A stretch of 47,699 bases of DNA from Treponema sp. UBA7570 (GTDB lineage Bacteria; Spirochaetota; Spirochaetia; Treponematales; Treponemataceae): contig DLLE01000034.1 in NCBI GenBank assembly GCA_002477955.1, forward strand, positions 25,954 to 73,652, given 5' to 3'. The stretch's first letter is position 1, and every line of letters starts with the position of its first letter. Shown piece by piece: positions 16,305-24,614 of this stretch. The position numbers and the translations under genes are program-made. The notes below the pieces were generated by a model, which worked only from the letters and a program-made list of their open reading frames with translations, did no database searches and had not been told where the DNA came from.

Positions 16305-17495
16305 ATGGCAAAGGAGAAGTTCGTTAGAACTAAACCTCACATGAACGTTGGTACTATTGGTCACGTAGACCATGGTAAGACAACACTTTCTGCGGCTATC
16401 ACTACTTATTGTGCAAAAAAATACGGTGATAAGCTTTTGAAGTACGATGAAATCGACAATGCTCCAGAGGAAAAAGAGCGTGGTATTACAATCAATACAC
16501 GTCACCTTGAGTATCAGTCAGACAAGCGCCACTACGCTCATATCGACTGTCCAGGACACGCTGACTATGTAAAAAACATGATTACTGGTGCTGCTCAGAT
16601 GGACGGCGCAATTCTCGTAATTGCTGCTACTGACGGTGTTATGGCTCAGACAAAAGAACACCTTCTTCTTGCTCGTCAGGTAGGTGTACCAAAGATTATC
16701 GTATTCCTCAACAAAGTTGACCAGCTCGATGGCGATGAAGAAATGCTGATGCTCGTAGAAGAAGACGTAAAAGACACAATCCAGAAATACGGATTCTCTG
16801 CGGATACACCAATTATCAAAGGTTCTGCTTTCAAAGCTTTGAACGAGTCTGATAATCCAGAAAACACAAAATGTATCGAGGAACTTCTTGCCGCAATGGA
16901 CAGCTGGTTCGATGATCCAGTTCGCGATGATCAGAAGCCATTCCTTATGCCAATTGAAGACATCTTCACAATCTCTGGACGTGGTACAGTAGTTACTGGA
17001 CGTATCGAACGTGGTGTTGTTAATATGAACGACCCAGTAGAAATCGTAGGTATTCGCCCGACACAGTCTTCAACTGTAACAGGTATCGAAATGTTCCAGA
17101 AAACTCTTGATCAGGGTCAGGCTGGTGATAACGTAGGTATTCTTCTTCGTGGTGTTGAAAAGAAAGATGTTGTACGTGGACAGGTTCTTGCAGCTCCAGG
17201 CTCAATCCACCCACATACAAAGTTTGAGGCACAGATTTACGTTCTTTCTAAGGAAGAAGGTGGACGTCACTCACCATTCTTCTCTGGATACCGCCCGCAG
17301 TTCTACTTCCGCACAACAGATATTACAGGTACTGTAGAACTTGAACCAGGCACAGATATGGTAAAACCAGGTGATAACGTAAAAATTATCGGCGAACTTA
17401 TTCACCCAATCGCTATGGATGAAGGTCTTAAACTCGCTATCCGTGAAGGCGGTCGCACAATCGCTTCTGGACAGGTTACAAAAATCATCGAATAG
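16305..17495 (+). CDS. tuf: elongation factor Tu
   Basis: The 396-residue GTPase delivers aminoacyl-tRNA to the ribosome. Motifs are G1 GHVDHGKT at 19-26, G3 DCPGH at 81-85 and G4 NKVD at 136-139 (valine replaces the cysteine of E. coli NKCD), followed by two beta-barrel domains. AAAGGAG lies about 8 nt before the ATG. It is the only tuf in the window and opens the S10 cluster; rpsJ follows after a 63-nt hairpin spacer. Confidence 0.99.
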   Translation: MAKEKFVRTKPHMNVGTIGHVDHGKTTLSAAITTYCAKKYGDKLLKYDEIDNAPEEKERGITINTRHLEYQSDKRHYAHIDCPGHADYVKNMITGAAQMDGAILVIAATDGVMAQTKEHLLLARQVGVPKIIVFLNKVDQLDGDEEMLMLVEEDVKDTIQKYGFSADTPIIKGSAFKALNESDNPENTKCIEELLAAMDSWFDDPVRDDQKPFLMPIEDIFTISGRGTVVTGRIERGVVNMNDPVEIVGIRPTQSSTVTGIEMFQKTLDQGQAGDNVGILLRGVEKKDVVRGQVLAAPGSIHPHTKFEAQIYVLSKEEGGRHSPFFSGYRPQFYFRTTDITGTVELEPGTDMVKPGDNVKIIGELIHPIAMDEGLKLAIREGGRTIASGQVTKIIE

Positions 17496-17503
17496 TAAAA
17501 TTA

Positions 17504-17546
17504 GTGATTGAAAGCACAGCGACTTTTAGTCACTGTGCTTAATCAT
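17504..17546 (+). promoter_or_regulatory. long hairpin between tuf and rpsJ
   Basis: Three stacked stems form one almost continuous hairpin: GTGATT/AATCAT (17504-17509 with 17541-17546), AAGCACAG/CTGTGCTT (17512-17519 with 17533-17540) and GACT-ttt-AGTC (17521-17531). It ends 1 nt before the rpsJ GGAG ribosome-binding site and has no U-run. It is likely a processing site or a translational control element for the S10 cluster. Confidence 0.7.
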
Positions 17547-17558
17547 TGGAGTGAATAA

Positions 17559-17867
17559 ATGGCTAACGGAAAAATTCGTGTTAGACTTCGTGCTTTTGAT
17601 GTTGAACTTATCGATCAGAGCGCAAAATCAATCGTGCAGACAGTGCAGAAGGCAGGAGCAAAGGTTTCTGGTCCTATCCCACTTCCAACAAGAATCAATA
17701 AGGTAACAGTTCTTCGTTCACCGCATGTAAACAAAAAGTCGCGTGAACAGTTTGAAATGAGAACTCACAAACGTCTTATTGATATCTTAAATCCAACATC
17801 TGATGTAATGGATTCTTTGATGAAACTTGAATTGCCTGCAGGTGTAGATGTAGAAATTAAACAGTAA
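17559..17867 (+). CDS. rpsJ: ribosomal protein S10 (uS10)
   Basis: The 102-residue protein of the small-subunit head is also NusE, the partner of NusB and NusG in antitermination and coupling. The conserved GPIPLPTRINKVTVLRSPHV loop is present. GGAG lies 7 nt before the ATG, just after the long hairpin. A 114-nt structured spacer separates it from rplC. Confidence 0.98.
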   Translation: MANGKIRVRLRAFDVELIDQSAKSIVQTVQKAGAKVSGPIPLPTRINKVTVLRSPHVNKKSREQFEMRTHKRLIDILNPTSDVMDSLMKLELPAGVDVEIKQ

Positions 17868-17873
17868 GAGCTA

Positions 17874-17964
17874 GGCTGCGTCGCAGTTAAGTCTTATTGA
17901 AAAACGGTAACGGTCCCTTGGATCAGGGATGGCGGCCGACAGAGAAGAAAGTTTGCTTTCTTCT
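17874..17964 (+). promoter_or_regulatory. structured spacer between rpsJ and rplC
   Basis: It contains a small CTGCG/CGCAG hairpin near the start, TCCCT/AGGGA in the middle, and a perfect 9-bp hairpin AGAAGAAAG-tttg-CTTTCTTCT (17943-17964) that ends 2 nt before the rplC AGGAG. The tight hairpin next to the ribosome-binding site suggests translational control of rplC and the genes coupled to it. L4, encoded next, regulates the S10 operon in enterobacteria; its role here is only a guess. Confidence 0.5.
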
Positions 17965-17981
17965 ATAGGAGAAATATCAGA

Positions 17982-18602
17982 ATGAAAGGTCTGATTGCAA
18001 AAAAAGTAGGAATGACACAGGTATTCGACAGCAACGGCGAACTGACACCAGTAACCGTGATCCATGTAGAACCGAATACAGTTGTTGCTACAAAAACAAA
18101 GGAAGCAAATGGCTATGATGCTGTTGTTCTCGGTCTTGAAGATATAAAAGAATCAAAGATCAGCAAAGCATACAAAGGTCAGTTTCCAGAAAATGTATCG
18201 CCAAAACGTCATTTGAAAGAATTCAGAGAATTCGAACAGGAAGTTAAAGTAGGCGATCAAATTGGACTTGAGTTGTTTGAATCAACATCTTATCTCGATG
18301 TTACAGCAACTTCAAAAGGTAAAGGATTCCAGGGCGTTATGAAACGCTGGGGCTTCCATGGCGGACGTGCAACTCACGGCTCTAAGTTCCATCGCGAAGC
18401 AGGTGGTACGGGAAATTGTACAACACCTGGACACAGCCTTAAAAATGTAAAAATGCCAGGACGCATGGGTTTTGAGCGTGTAACAGTTCAGAATCTTAAG
18501 ATTGTAAAAATCGACCCTGAGCTTAAAGTTATTATGGTACGTGGTGCTGTTCCTGGAGTTAAGGATTGCACTCTTATCATCAAGTCTGCAGTAAAGAAGT
18601 AA
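17982..18602 (+). CDS. rplC: ribosomal protein L3 (uL3)
   Basis: The 206-residue protein reaches toward the peptidyl-transferase centre. The conserved GFQGVMKRWGFHGG and the PGRMG loop are present. TAGGAG precedes the ATG by about 10 nt. rplD follows after 17 nt with GGAGGA as ribosome-binding site. Confidence 0.98.
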   Translation: MKGLIAKKVGMTQVFDSNGELTPVTVIHVEPNTVVATKTKEANGYDAVVLGLEDIKESKISKAYKGQFPENVSPKRHLKEFREFEQEVKVGDQIGLELFESTSYLDVTATSKGKGFQGVMKRWGFHGGRATHGSKFHREAGGTGNCTTPGHSLKNVKMPGRMGFERVTVQNLKIVKIDPELKVIMVRGAVPGVKDCTLIIKSAVKK

Positions 18603-18619
18603 TCCGGAGGAAATGAGAA

Positions 18620-19255
18620 ATGGATAAGAAAGTTTTTTCAACCGATGGTAAAGAACTGCGCACAATTACGCTTGATGATAGCATTTTCGGACTTCCAGTT
18701 AATGAAGATGTTATTTACTATGCCATCAATAACGAATTAGCAAACAAACGTGTTGGAACAGCTTGTACAAAAACTCGTTCTGAAGTACACGGATCAAATG
18801 CTAAACCATACAAACAGAAGGGAACAGGTCACGCTCGTCGTGGTGATAAAAAATCTCCAATCAATGTTGGCGGCGGTACAATCTTTGGCCCAAAACCACG
18901 TGATTTTGGTTTTGAACTCCCTAAAAAGGTTAAACGCCTTGCTATGAAATCAATTTTGAGCTTACAGGCTCAGAGCGACAGACTTACTGTTGTAGAAGAT
19001 TTCACTGTTGAAAGCGGAAAAACAAAAGACTTGTTGAAAGTTCTTAACAATTTTGCTAAGGATGAACGCACAGTCGTTATTCTTAAAGATGATGATGCAA
19101 AAATTAAACAGGCTGGACGTAACCTCCACAATGTTTACTTCTTGTCTTTCAACCGTCTTCGTGCACATGACCTCTTCTACGGAAGAAAGGTTATCTTGCT
19201 CGAATCGGCAGCTAAGAATCTTTCAGAATTCTATAAAGAAGGGGAGGCTAAATAA
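18620..19255 (+). CDS. rplD: ribosomal protein L4 (uL4)
   Basis: The 211-residue protein lines the peptide exit tunnel. Its tunnel loop contains KPYKQKGTGHARRGDKKSP, with the lysine and glycine residues that matter for macrolide binding as in wild type. It overlaps rplW by one base (TAATG), showing translational coupling. Confidence 0.97.
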   Translation: MDKKVFSTDGKELRTITLDDSIFGLPVNEDVIYYAINNELANKRVGTACTKTRSEVHGSNAKPYKQKGTGHARRGDKKSPINVGGGTIFGPKPRDFGFELPKKVKRLAMKSILSLQAQSDRLTVVEDFTVESGKTKDLLKVLNNFAKDERTVVILKDDDAKIKQAGRNLHNVYFLSFNRLRAHDLFYGRKVILLESAAKNLSEFYKEGEAK

Positions 19256-19533
19256 TGACTGATATTCTTATTGAGCCAGTACTGTCTGAAAAAGCAACTG
19301 CTTTGCGCGAACAGGGCAAATATACTTTCAAAGTAGCCCCAGATGCTAACAAAACACAGATAAAAGAAGCAGTATCGAAACTCTTCAATGTTACAGTTGT
19401 AAAAATTACTACTGTAAATGTTCTCGGTAAAGTTAAAAGGGTTCGTGGAAAACCTGGAAAAACTGCCGACTGGAAAAAGGCAATTGTTCGTCTCGCTCCA
19501 GGAGAAACAATTAAGGTATTCGAGGGCGTTTAA
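19255..19533 (+). CDS. rplW: ribosomal protein L23 (uL23)
   Basis: The 92-residue protein at the exit of the tunnel is the docking site of trigger factor and SRP. The start MTDILIEPVLSEKAT and the basic RVRGKPGKTADWKKA segment are typical. It overlaps rplD by one base and is followed by rplB after 26 nt. Confidence 0.97.
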   Translation: MTDILIEPVLSEKATALREQGKYTFKVAPDANKTQIKEAVSKLFNVTVVKITTVNVLGKVKRVRGKPGKTADWKKAIVRLAPGETIKVFEGV

Positions 19534-19559
19534 GCCTTCGTTAAATTAAGGGGAACCAG

Positions 19560-20384
19560 ATGGCTCTTAAAGTTTTTAAACCATACACTGCTGGTACTCG
19601 TACCCGCATCGATTTGGTAAGAGAAGAACTGACAACCGATAAACCCGAAAAAAGTCTGGTATCAGGTCTTAAGTCAAATGGTGGACGCGGTCAGGGTGGT
19701 CGTATTTCTGTACGTCATCAGGGTGGTGGACACAAAAGAAAGTATCGCGTAATTGATTTTAAACGCAATAAGCACGGAATTCCTGGAACTGTAAAAACTA
19801 TTGAATACGATCCAAACCGCAGTGCAAATATTGCTTTGATTTATTATGCAGATGGCGAAAAACGCTATATTATTGCTCCAAAAGGACTTACTGTAGGACA
19901 GAAAATTATGTCTGGTGAAAACGCAGTTCCAACTGTTGGAAACGCACTTCCACTTGAAGTAATTCCTGTTGGTTTTACAGTTCACAACATTGAATTGACA
20001 CTTGGCCGTGGTGGACAGCTTGCCCGCTCAGCAGGTGCTTCTGCTCTTGTTGCTGCTAAAGACGGTGAGTATGTTGTAATTCGCCTTCCTTCAGGTGAAA
20101 CACGCCGTGTCTTTGGAAAATGCTATGCAACAATTGGCGTTGTTGGTAATGAAGAACGTATGAACACTCAGCTTGGTAAAGCTGGTCGCAGACGTTGGCT
20201 CGGTATCCGTCCAACAGTTCGTGGTATGGCTATGAACCCGGTTGATCATCCGCTTGGTGGTGGTGAAGGGGCTGGTAAAGGACATCAGCCTGTTACACCT
20301 TGGGGACAGCCATGTAGAGGTTATAAGACTCGCAATAAGAGAAAGCCTTCTAACCGTTTCATTGTTTCACGCCGTAAGAAGTAG
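19560..20384 (+). CDS. rplB: ribosomal protein L2 (uL2)
   Basis: The 274-residue protein is needed for subunit joining. The functionally important histidine in the segment NPVDHPLGGGEG, and the basic tail ending SRRKK, are present. AAGGGGAACC lies just before the ATG. The length is normal. Confidence 0.98.
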   Translation: MALKVFKPYTAGTRTRIDLVREELTTDKPEKSLVSGLKSNGGRGQGGRISVRHQGGGHKRKYRVIDFKRNKHGIPGTVKTIEYDPNRSANIALIYYADGEKRYIIAPKGLTVGQKIMSGENAVPTVGNALPLEVIPVGFTVHNIELTLGRGGQLARSAGASALVAAKDGEYVVIRLPSGETRRVFGKCYATIGVVGNEERMNTQLGKAGRRRWLGIRPTVRGMAMNPVDHPLGGGEGAGKGHQPVTPWGQPCRGYKTRNKRKPSNRFIVSRRKK

Positions 20385-20399
20385 TAGGAGTAGTTAACA

Positions 20400-20675
20400 A
20401 TGTCAAGATCAGTTAAGAAAGGACCTTTTATTGAAAAGAGTCTTTACAAGAAAGTTATTGAAATGAATAAAGAGTCAGACAAGAAAATGATTAAAACATA
20501 TTCTCGTTGCTCTACAATCATTCCAGAAATGGTTGGAAACACAATCAGTGTTTACAACGGTAAGTCATGGATTCCTGTATATGTTACTGAAAATCTCGTT
20601 GGCCATAAGCTCGGCGAATTTGCTCCAACTCGTACATTTAAAGGACATGGCGGCACTGATAAGAGTGCTAAATAA
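20400..20675 (+). CDS. rpsS: ribosomal protein S19 (uS19)
   Basis: The 91-residue head protein starts MSRSVKKGPFIEKSL and has the conserved GHKLGEFAPTRTFKGHGG near its end. TAGGAGTAG precedes the ATG. rplV begins 11 nt after its stop. Confidence 0.98.
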   Translation: MSRSVKKGPFIEKSLYKKVIEMNKESDKKMIKTYSRCSTIIPEMVGNTISVYNGKSWIPVYVTENLVGHKLGEFAPTRTFKGHGGTDKSAK

Positions 20676-20686
20676 AGGTGGATACT

Positions 20687-21043
20687 ATGGCAGAGAAAAA
20701 AGGTTATGTAGCCACTACAAAATTCCTGATTGCATCACCAACTAAGGTTCGTCCAGTTGCTAATGTAATTAAGCAGAAGAAATGCTCAGAAGCTTTGGCA
20801 GTTCTTGAAAATATGCCACAGAAGGGTGCAAGGTTGATAAAAGGTACTCTTAAATCAGCTGTTGCTAACGCTCTGTATGCAAACAAGAATCTCGATGAAG
20901 ATATGCTCTACATCAAGGAAATTCGTATTGATGAAGGTCCGAGACTTAAGAGAGTTTGGTTCCGTGCTCGCGGTCGTGCTGATCAGCTCTTAAAACGTAT
21001 GTGCCATATCACCGTCATTGTTGACGAGAAGGCGGGGGAATAA
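20687..21043 (+). CDS. rplV: ribosomal protein L22 (uL22)
   Basis: I choose the ATG at 20687 (MAEKKGYVATTKF) because AAAGGTGG lies 5 nt upstream. The in-frame GTG at 20678 lies inside that ribosome-binding site and is unlikely to be used. This gives 118 residues. The protein lines the exit tunnel with L4; its hairpin loop near residues 80-95 looks normal. It ends 1 nt before the rpsC GTG. Confidence 0.94.
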   Translation: MAEKKGYVATTKFLIASPTKVRPVANVIKQKKCSEALAVLENMPQKGARLIKGTLKSAVANALYANKNLDEDMLYIKEIRIDEGPRLKRVWFRARGRADQLLKRMCHITVIVDEKAGE

Positions 21044-21044
21044 A

Positions 21045-21797
21045 GTGGGTCAGAAAGTAAATCCTATCGGTTTGCGTCTTGGAATTAACAAGACATGGCA
21101 GTCTCGCTGGTATGCTGGTCCTCGCGACTATGCAGACCTGGTTCTTGAGGATATTAAAATCCGCAAGTTGGTAAGAGAATTACCTGAATGCCAGAACGCA
21201 GATATTGCAGAAATCGAAATCGTACGTCACCCGCAGCGTGTTACAATTGTAATTCACACAGCACGCCCAGGTGTAATTATTGGTGTAAAAGGTGCTAACA
21301 TCGAAAAAATCAGTGCTGAAATTCAAGCGCAGTTTGCTTCTAAAAAAGTTCAGATTAAGATTAAAGAAGTAAAACGTGCTGATATCAACGCTTCTCTTAT
21401 TGCACAGAACGTTGGACGCCAGCTTGCAGGACGTGGTTCATTCCGCAAGGCTCTTAAGCAGGCTTCTTCTAGCGCGATGAAAGGTGGAGCACAGGGAATT
21501 AAGATCCGTTTGTCAGGTCGTCTTGGTGGCGCAGAAATGAAACGCTCAGAAGAACATAAGGAAGGACGTGTTCCTCTTCATACTCTTCGTGCAGACATTG
21601 ATTACGCTACATACGAAGCTCATACAACCTATGGAAAAATTGGTGTAAAAGTATGGGTTTACAACGGTATGAACTACGGTATTGAAAAGAATGAAGATGC
21701 TGGACAGATTGTTCGCAAGCCTCATCGTGATCGCTCTCAGTCTAATGACTCAAGAGCAAAACGCCCTGCTCGCGCAGCAGATTCTTCAAAGGAGTAA
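21045..21797 (+). CDS. rpsC: ribosomal protein S3 (uS3)
   Basis: I choose the GTG at 21045, which gives the standard N-terminus MGQKVNPIGLRLG. A purine-rich GGCGGGGGAA lies just upstream, and longer frames would run into rplV. The protein has 250 residues, with a KH domain (PGVIIGVKGANIEKI) and a C-terminal Arg/Ser/Ala-rich tail. It forms part of the messenger entry tunnel. Confidence 0.94.
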   Translation: MGQKVNPIGLRLGINKTWQSRWYAGPRDYADLVLEDIKIRKLVRELPECQNADIAEIEIVRHPQRVTIVIHTARPGVIIGVKGANIEKISAEIQAQFASKKVQIKIKEVKRADINASLIAQNVGRQLAGRGSFRKALKQASSSAMKGGAQGIKIRLSGRLGGAEMKRSEEHKEGRVPLHTLRADIDYATYEAHTTYGKIGVKVWVYNGMNYGIEKNEDAGQIVRKPHRDRSQSNDSRAKRPARAADSSKE

Positions 21798-21803
21798 CAT
21801 AAA

Positions 21804-22220
21804 ATGCTTAGTCCTAAAAGAGTTATTCACCGTAAAGTACAGCGCGGTAAAGTAAAAGGAAATGCCACACGTGCTAACAATATTGACTTTGGTCAGATTG
21901 CTCTTGTAGCTCTCGAACCAGTTTGGCTTCAGGCTCGTCATATTGAAGCTGCTCGTGTTGCTATCAACCGTAAGCTTGAACGTAAGGGTAATGTTTGGCT
22001 TCGTGTATTCCCAGATAAACCAATTACCAAAAAACCGTCGGAAGTCCGCATGGGTAAGGGAAAAGGTTCTCCAGAATTTTGGGCTGCAAACATTAAACCT
22101 GGTGTAATTTTGTTTGAAGTTGGTGGAATTGATATTAAACTTGCAGAACAGGCTCTTAAGCTTGCCGCAGACAAACTTCCAATTAGAACAAAGATTGCTT
22201 ACAAACCAACTATCGACTAA
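21804..22220 (+). CDS. rplP: ribosomal protein L16 (uL16)
   Basis: The 138-residue protein near the A-site starts MLSPKRVIHRKVQRG and has the conserved RVFPDKPITKKPSEVRMGKG. AAGGAG at the end of rpsC serves as its ribosome-binding site. Confidence 0.98.
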   Translation: MLSPKRVIHRKVQRGKVKGNATRANNIDFGQIALVALEPVWLQARHIEAARVAINRKLERKGNVWLRVFPDKPITKKPSEVRMGKGKGSPEFWAANIKPGVILFEVGGIDIKLAEQALKLAADKLPIRTKIAYKPTID

Positions 22221-22230
22221 GGAGTAAGAT

Positions 22231-22443
22231 ATGGCTAATTCAAAGAAAAAGAATGTAAAAGAAATGTCTTACGCTGAATTGATAGCTGAACGTAACGACA
22301 TGAAACAGAAATACATGGATCTCCGTTTCCAAATGGTAATCGGCCATGTTGATAACCCAATGCAGAAGCGTACTATGCGTCGCCAGATTGCGACTATTAA
22401 TACGCTCATCCGTGCAAAAGAAATTGCCGGACAGACTAAGTAG
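22231..22443 (+). CDS. rpmC: ribosomal protein L29 (uL29)
   Basis: The 70-residue helical protein lies at the tunnel exit beside L23. The N-terminus is slightly extended by a lysine-rich stretch (SKKKNVKEM). The conserved basic helix QKRTMRRQIATINT is present. AAGGAG precedes the ATG. Confidence 0.96.
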   Translation: MANSKKKNVKEMSYAELIAERNDMKQKYMDLRFQMVIGHVDNPMQKRTMRRQIATINTLIRAKEIAGQTK

Positions 22444-22453
22444 GAGCTAACCC

Positions 22454-22729
22454 GTGGCAGAACAGGAAGTTCAGACTAAAAAGGGAGCAAAACGTTCTTT
22501 CGTAGGTATCGTAACAAGCGACAAAATGGAAAAAACCATCGTTGTTTCAATCGATACAAAGAGAATGAACCCTCTCTATAAGAAATACGTTACACAAACT
22601 AAAAAGTGTAAAGCGCATGATGAAAAGAACGAAGCTCACATTGGTGACACAGTTCGCATCATTGAATGCAGTCCAATCAGCAAAGATAAATGCTGGAGAC
22701 TTGCAGAAATCATCGAAAGAGCAAAGTAA
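22454..22729 (+). CDS. rpsQ: ribosomal protein S17 (uS17)
   Basis: It starts with GTG at 22454, with TAGGAG 9 nt upstream, and encodes 91 residues. The OB-fold core FVGIVTSDKMEKTIVVSID is typical. The N-terminus carries a short extra charged segment. Confidence 0.96.
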   Translation: MAEQEVQTKKGAKRSFVGIVTSDKMEKTIVVSIDTKRMNPLYKKYVTQTKKCKAHDEKNEAHIGDTVRIIECSPISKDKCWRLAEIIERAK

Positions 22730-22746
22730 GCTAAAGGAGTTATAAA

Positions 22747-23115
22747 ATGCTGCAGATGCAATCAAAATTGACTGTTGCCGATAACTCCGGAGCAAAAGTT
22801 GCTCAGGTTATCAAGGTTCTCGGTGGTACACACCGCCGTTATGCCGGTATCGGTGATATTGTAGTAGTAGCAATCAAGGAAGCAATTCCTACTTCTACTA
22901 TAAAAGAAGGTACAGTTGAAAAAGCTGTAATCGTTCGTGTTTCAAAAGAATACCGTCGTCCAGATGGAACTTACATTCGTTTTGATGATAATGCTTGCGT
23001 TATCGTTGATGCTGATGGAAATCCAAAAGGAAAACGTATTTTTGGACCTGTTGCACGTGAACTCCGTGATATGGACTTCATGAAGATCGTATCACTTGCT
23101 CCAGAAGTACTGTAA
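22747..23115 (+). CDS. rplN: ribosomal protein L14 (uL14)
   Basis: The 122-residue protein starts MLQMQSKLTVADNSGAK, which is highly conserved, and ends FMKIVSLAPEVL. It contacts 16S rRNA at an intersubunit bridge. AAAGGAG precedes the ATG. Confidence 0.98.
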   Translation: MLQMQSKLTVADNSGAKVAQVIKVLGGTHRRYAGIGDIVVVAIKEAIPTSTIKEGTVEKAVIVRVSKEYRRPDGTYIRFDDNACVIVDADGNPKGKRIFGPVARELRDMDFMKIVSLAPEVL

Positions 23116-23126
23116 GGAGAATCAAT

Positions 23127-23441
23127 ATGGAAAAGAAATTTAAGATCCGTAAAGACGATACCGTACAGGTAATCGCTGGAAAAGACAAAGGTAAACGTGG
23201 TGCTGTTGTTCGCGTAATTGCTAAAAAGGATGCTGTAATTGTATCTGGAATTAACATGGTAAAAAAAGCAATGAGAAAACGCAGTCAACAGGATCAAGGT
23301 GGAATCGCAGAAATCGAAGCTCCACTTAATATTTCAAATGTTGCGATCGTATGTAAAAAATGCGGTCCAACTAAAATTGGATTCAAAATTGACGGCGACA
23401 AGAAAACTCGTGTTTGCCGTAAGTGTGGAGAAGCACTGTAA
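23127..23441 (+). CDS. rplX: ribosomal protein L24 (uL24) with zinc ribbon
   Basis: The 104-residue protein has a KOW motif near its start (DDTVQVIAGKDKGKRG) that helps start 50S assembly. The C-terminal part holds two CxxC pairs (C76/C79 and C97/C100), so it should bind zinc, as in some but not all bacterial L24 proteins. It overlaps rplE by one base (TAATG). Confidence 0.97.
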   Translation: MEKKFKIRKDDTVQVIAGKDKGKRGAVVRVIAKKDAVIVSGINMVKKAMRKRSQQDQGGIAEIEAPLNISNVAIVCKKCGPTKIGFKIDGDKKTRVCRKCGEAL

Positions 23442-23992
23442 TGGATAAGTACGTACCACGGCTTAAGAAAGTCTATAAGGACACTATCGCTCCTGAGCTC
23501 TTCAAAGAGCTCGGTTATACATCCGTAATGCAGATTCCTGCTATAAAAAAAGTAGTAGTAAGCATGGGTGTCGGCGAAGCTCTCACTAACAAGAAACTCC
23601 TTGATGCCGCAGTAGCTGATTTAACTCAGATTACTGGACAGCATGCTGTTAAGACGAAGGCCAGAAAAAGTATTGCTAACTTTAAACTTCGTGAGGGCAA
23701 TGAAGTTGGTGTAATGGTAACATTGCGCGGTAACATTATGTATGAATTTTTGGACCGCCTTATCAATGTTGCATTACCTCGTGTAAAGGATTTTCGCGGA
23801 ATCAAAGCAACAGGTTTTGATGGACACGGAAATTTTTCTCTTGGTATTACAGAACAGATTATCTTCCCAGAAATCGATTTCGACAAAATTGTAAAGATTG
23901 CTGGTATGAATATCTCGATTGTAACAAGTGCTCGCACAGATGCGGAAGCTCGTGCATTGCTTACCAAGTTCAATATGCCTTTCAGAAAGTAG
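23441..23992 (+). CDS. rplE: ribosomal protein L5 (uL5)
   Basis: I place the start at the ATG overlapping the rplX stop, giving 183 residues starting MDKYVPRLKKVYKD; a GTGGAG in the end of rplX is the ribosome-binding site. The protein binds 5S rRNA. The conserved RGIKATGFDGHGNFSLGI is present. It is followed by the zinc-type S14 after 10 nt. Confidence 0.95.
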   Translation: MDKYVPRLKKVYKDTIAPELFKELGYTSVMQIPAIKKVVVSMGVGEALTNKKLLDAAVADLTQITGQHAVKTKARKSIANFKLREGNEVGVMVTLRGNIMYEFLDRLINVALPRVKDFRGIKATGFDGHGNFSLGITEQIIFPEIDFDKIVKIAGMNISIVTSARTDAEARALLTKFNMPFRK

Positions 23993-24002
23993 GTGAGGAA
24001 CA

Positions 24003-24188
24003 ATGGCTAAGAAATCAATGGTTATAAAAGCAGATCGCACACCTAAATATAGCACTCGTCGCTATAACAGATGTCAGATTTGTGGTCGTCCACGCGGTTA
24101 TTTGCGCAAATTTAAAGTTTGCCGTATTTGTTTCCGCAAGTTAGCAAGCGAAGGCCTTTTGCCAGGCGTAACAAAATCAAGTTGGTAG
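24003..24188 (+). CDS. rpsZ: ribosomal protein S14, zinc-binding type (uS14)
   Basis: The 61-residue short form has the four zinc cysteines C24, C27, C40 and C43 (RCQICG and VCRICF). It sits in the spc cluster in place of the longer zinc-free RpsN. GTGAGGAAC lies upstream of the ATG. Confidence 0.96.
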   Translation: MAKKSMVIKADRTPKYSTRRYNRCQICGRPRGYLRKFKVCRICFRKLASEGLLPGVTKSSW

Positions 24189-24203
24189 TGGAGGAGAAAG
24201 AAA

Positions 24204-24602
24204 ATGAGTACATCAGACCCAATAGCAGATATGCTCACTAAGGTTCGTAATGCTGTTCAGGCTCGCCACGAAAAAGTAGATGTTTCTACATCTAAACTTA
24301 AGCTTGAAATTGTTAAGATCCTTAAAACAGAAGGTTATATTAAGAATTTTAAGAAAGTTCAGGAAGAAGGTCATTCTATCATCCGTATTTTCTTGAAGTA
24401 TGATGAAGCAAATGCGCCGGTTATCCACGGAATTGAAAAGATTTCAACTCCAGGTCGTCGTATTTATTCTGGCTATAAAGAGTTGCCACGTGTTCTTAAT
24501 GGATATGGTACGCTGATCGTTTCAACTTCTTCTGGTGTAACAACTGGAAAGAAAGCAAGTGAAAAAATGGTTGGTGGCGAACTCGTTTGCAAAGTTTGGT
24601 AA
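24204..24602 (+). CDS. rpsH: ribosomal protein S8 (uS8)
   Basis: The 132-residue protein binds the central domain of 16S rRNA; in E. coli it represses the spc operon. It starts MSTSDPIADMLTKVRNA and has the conserved STSSGVTTGKKA segment. GGAGGAG precedes the ATG. Confidence 0.97.
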   Translation: MSTSDPIADMLTKVRNAVQARHEKVDVSTSKLKLEIVKILKTEGYIKNFKKVQEEGHSIIRIFLKYDEANAPVIHGIEKISTPGRRIYSGYKELPRVLNGYGTLIVSTSSGVTTGKKASEKMVGGELVCKVW

Positions 24603-24614
24603 TAGGAGGAAGAG

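Noticed and set aside
16074..16505. 143-residue open frame on the minus strand across the tuf start
   Set aside because: It overlaps the tuf ribosome-binding site and coding start, has no ribosome-binding site, and its composition looks like a reverse read of AT-rich leader plus tuf codons.
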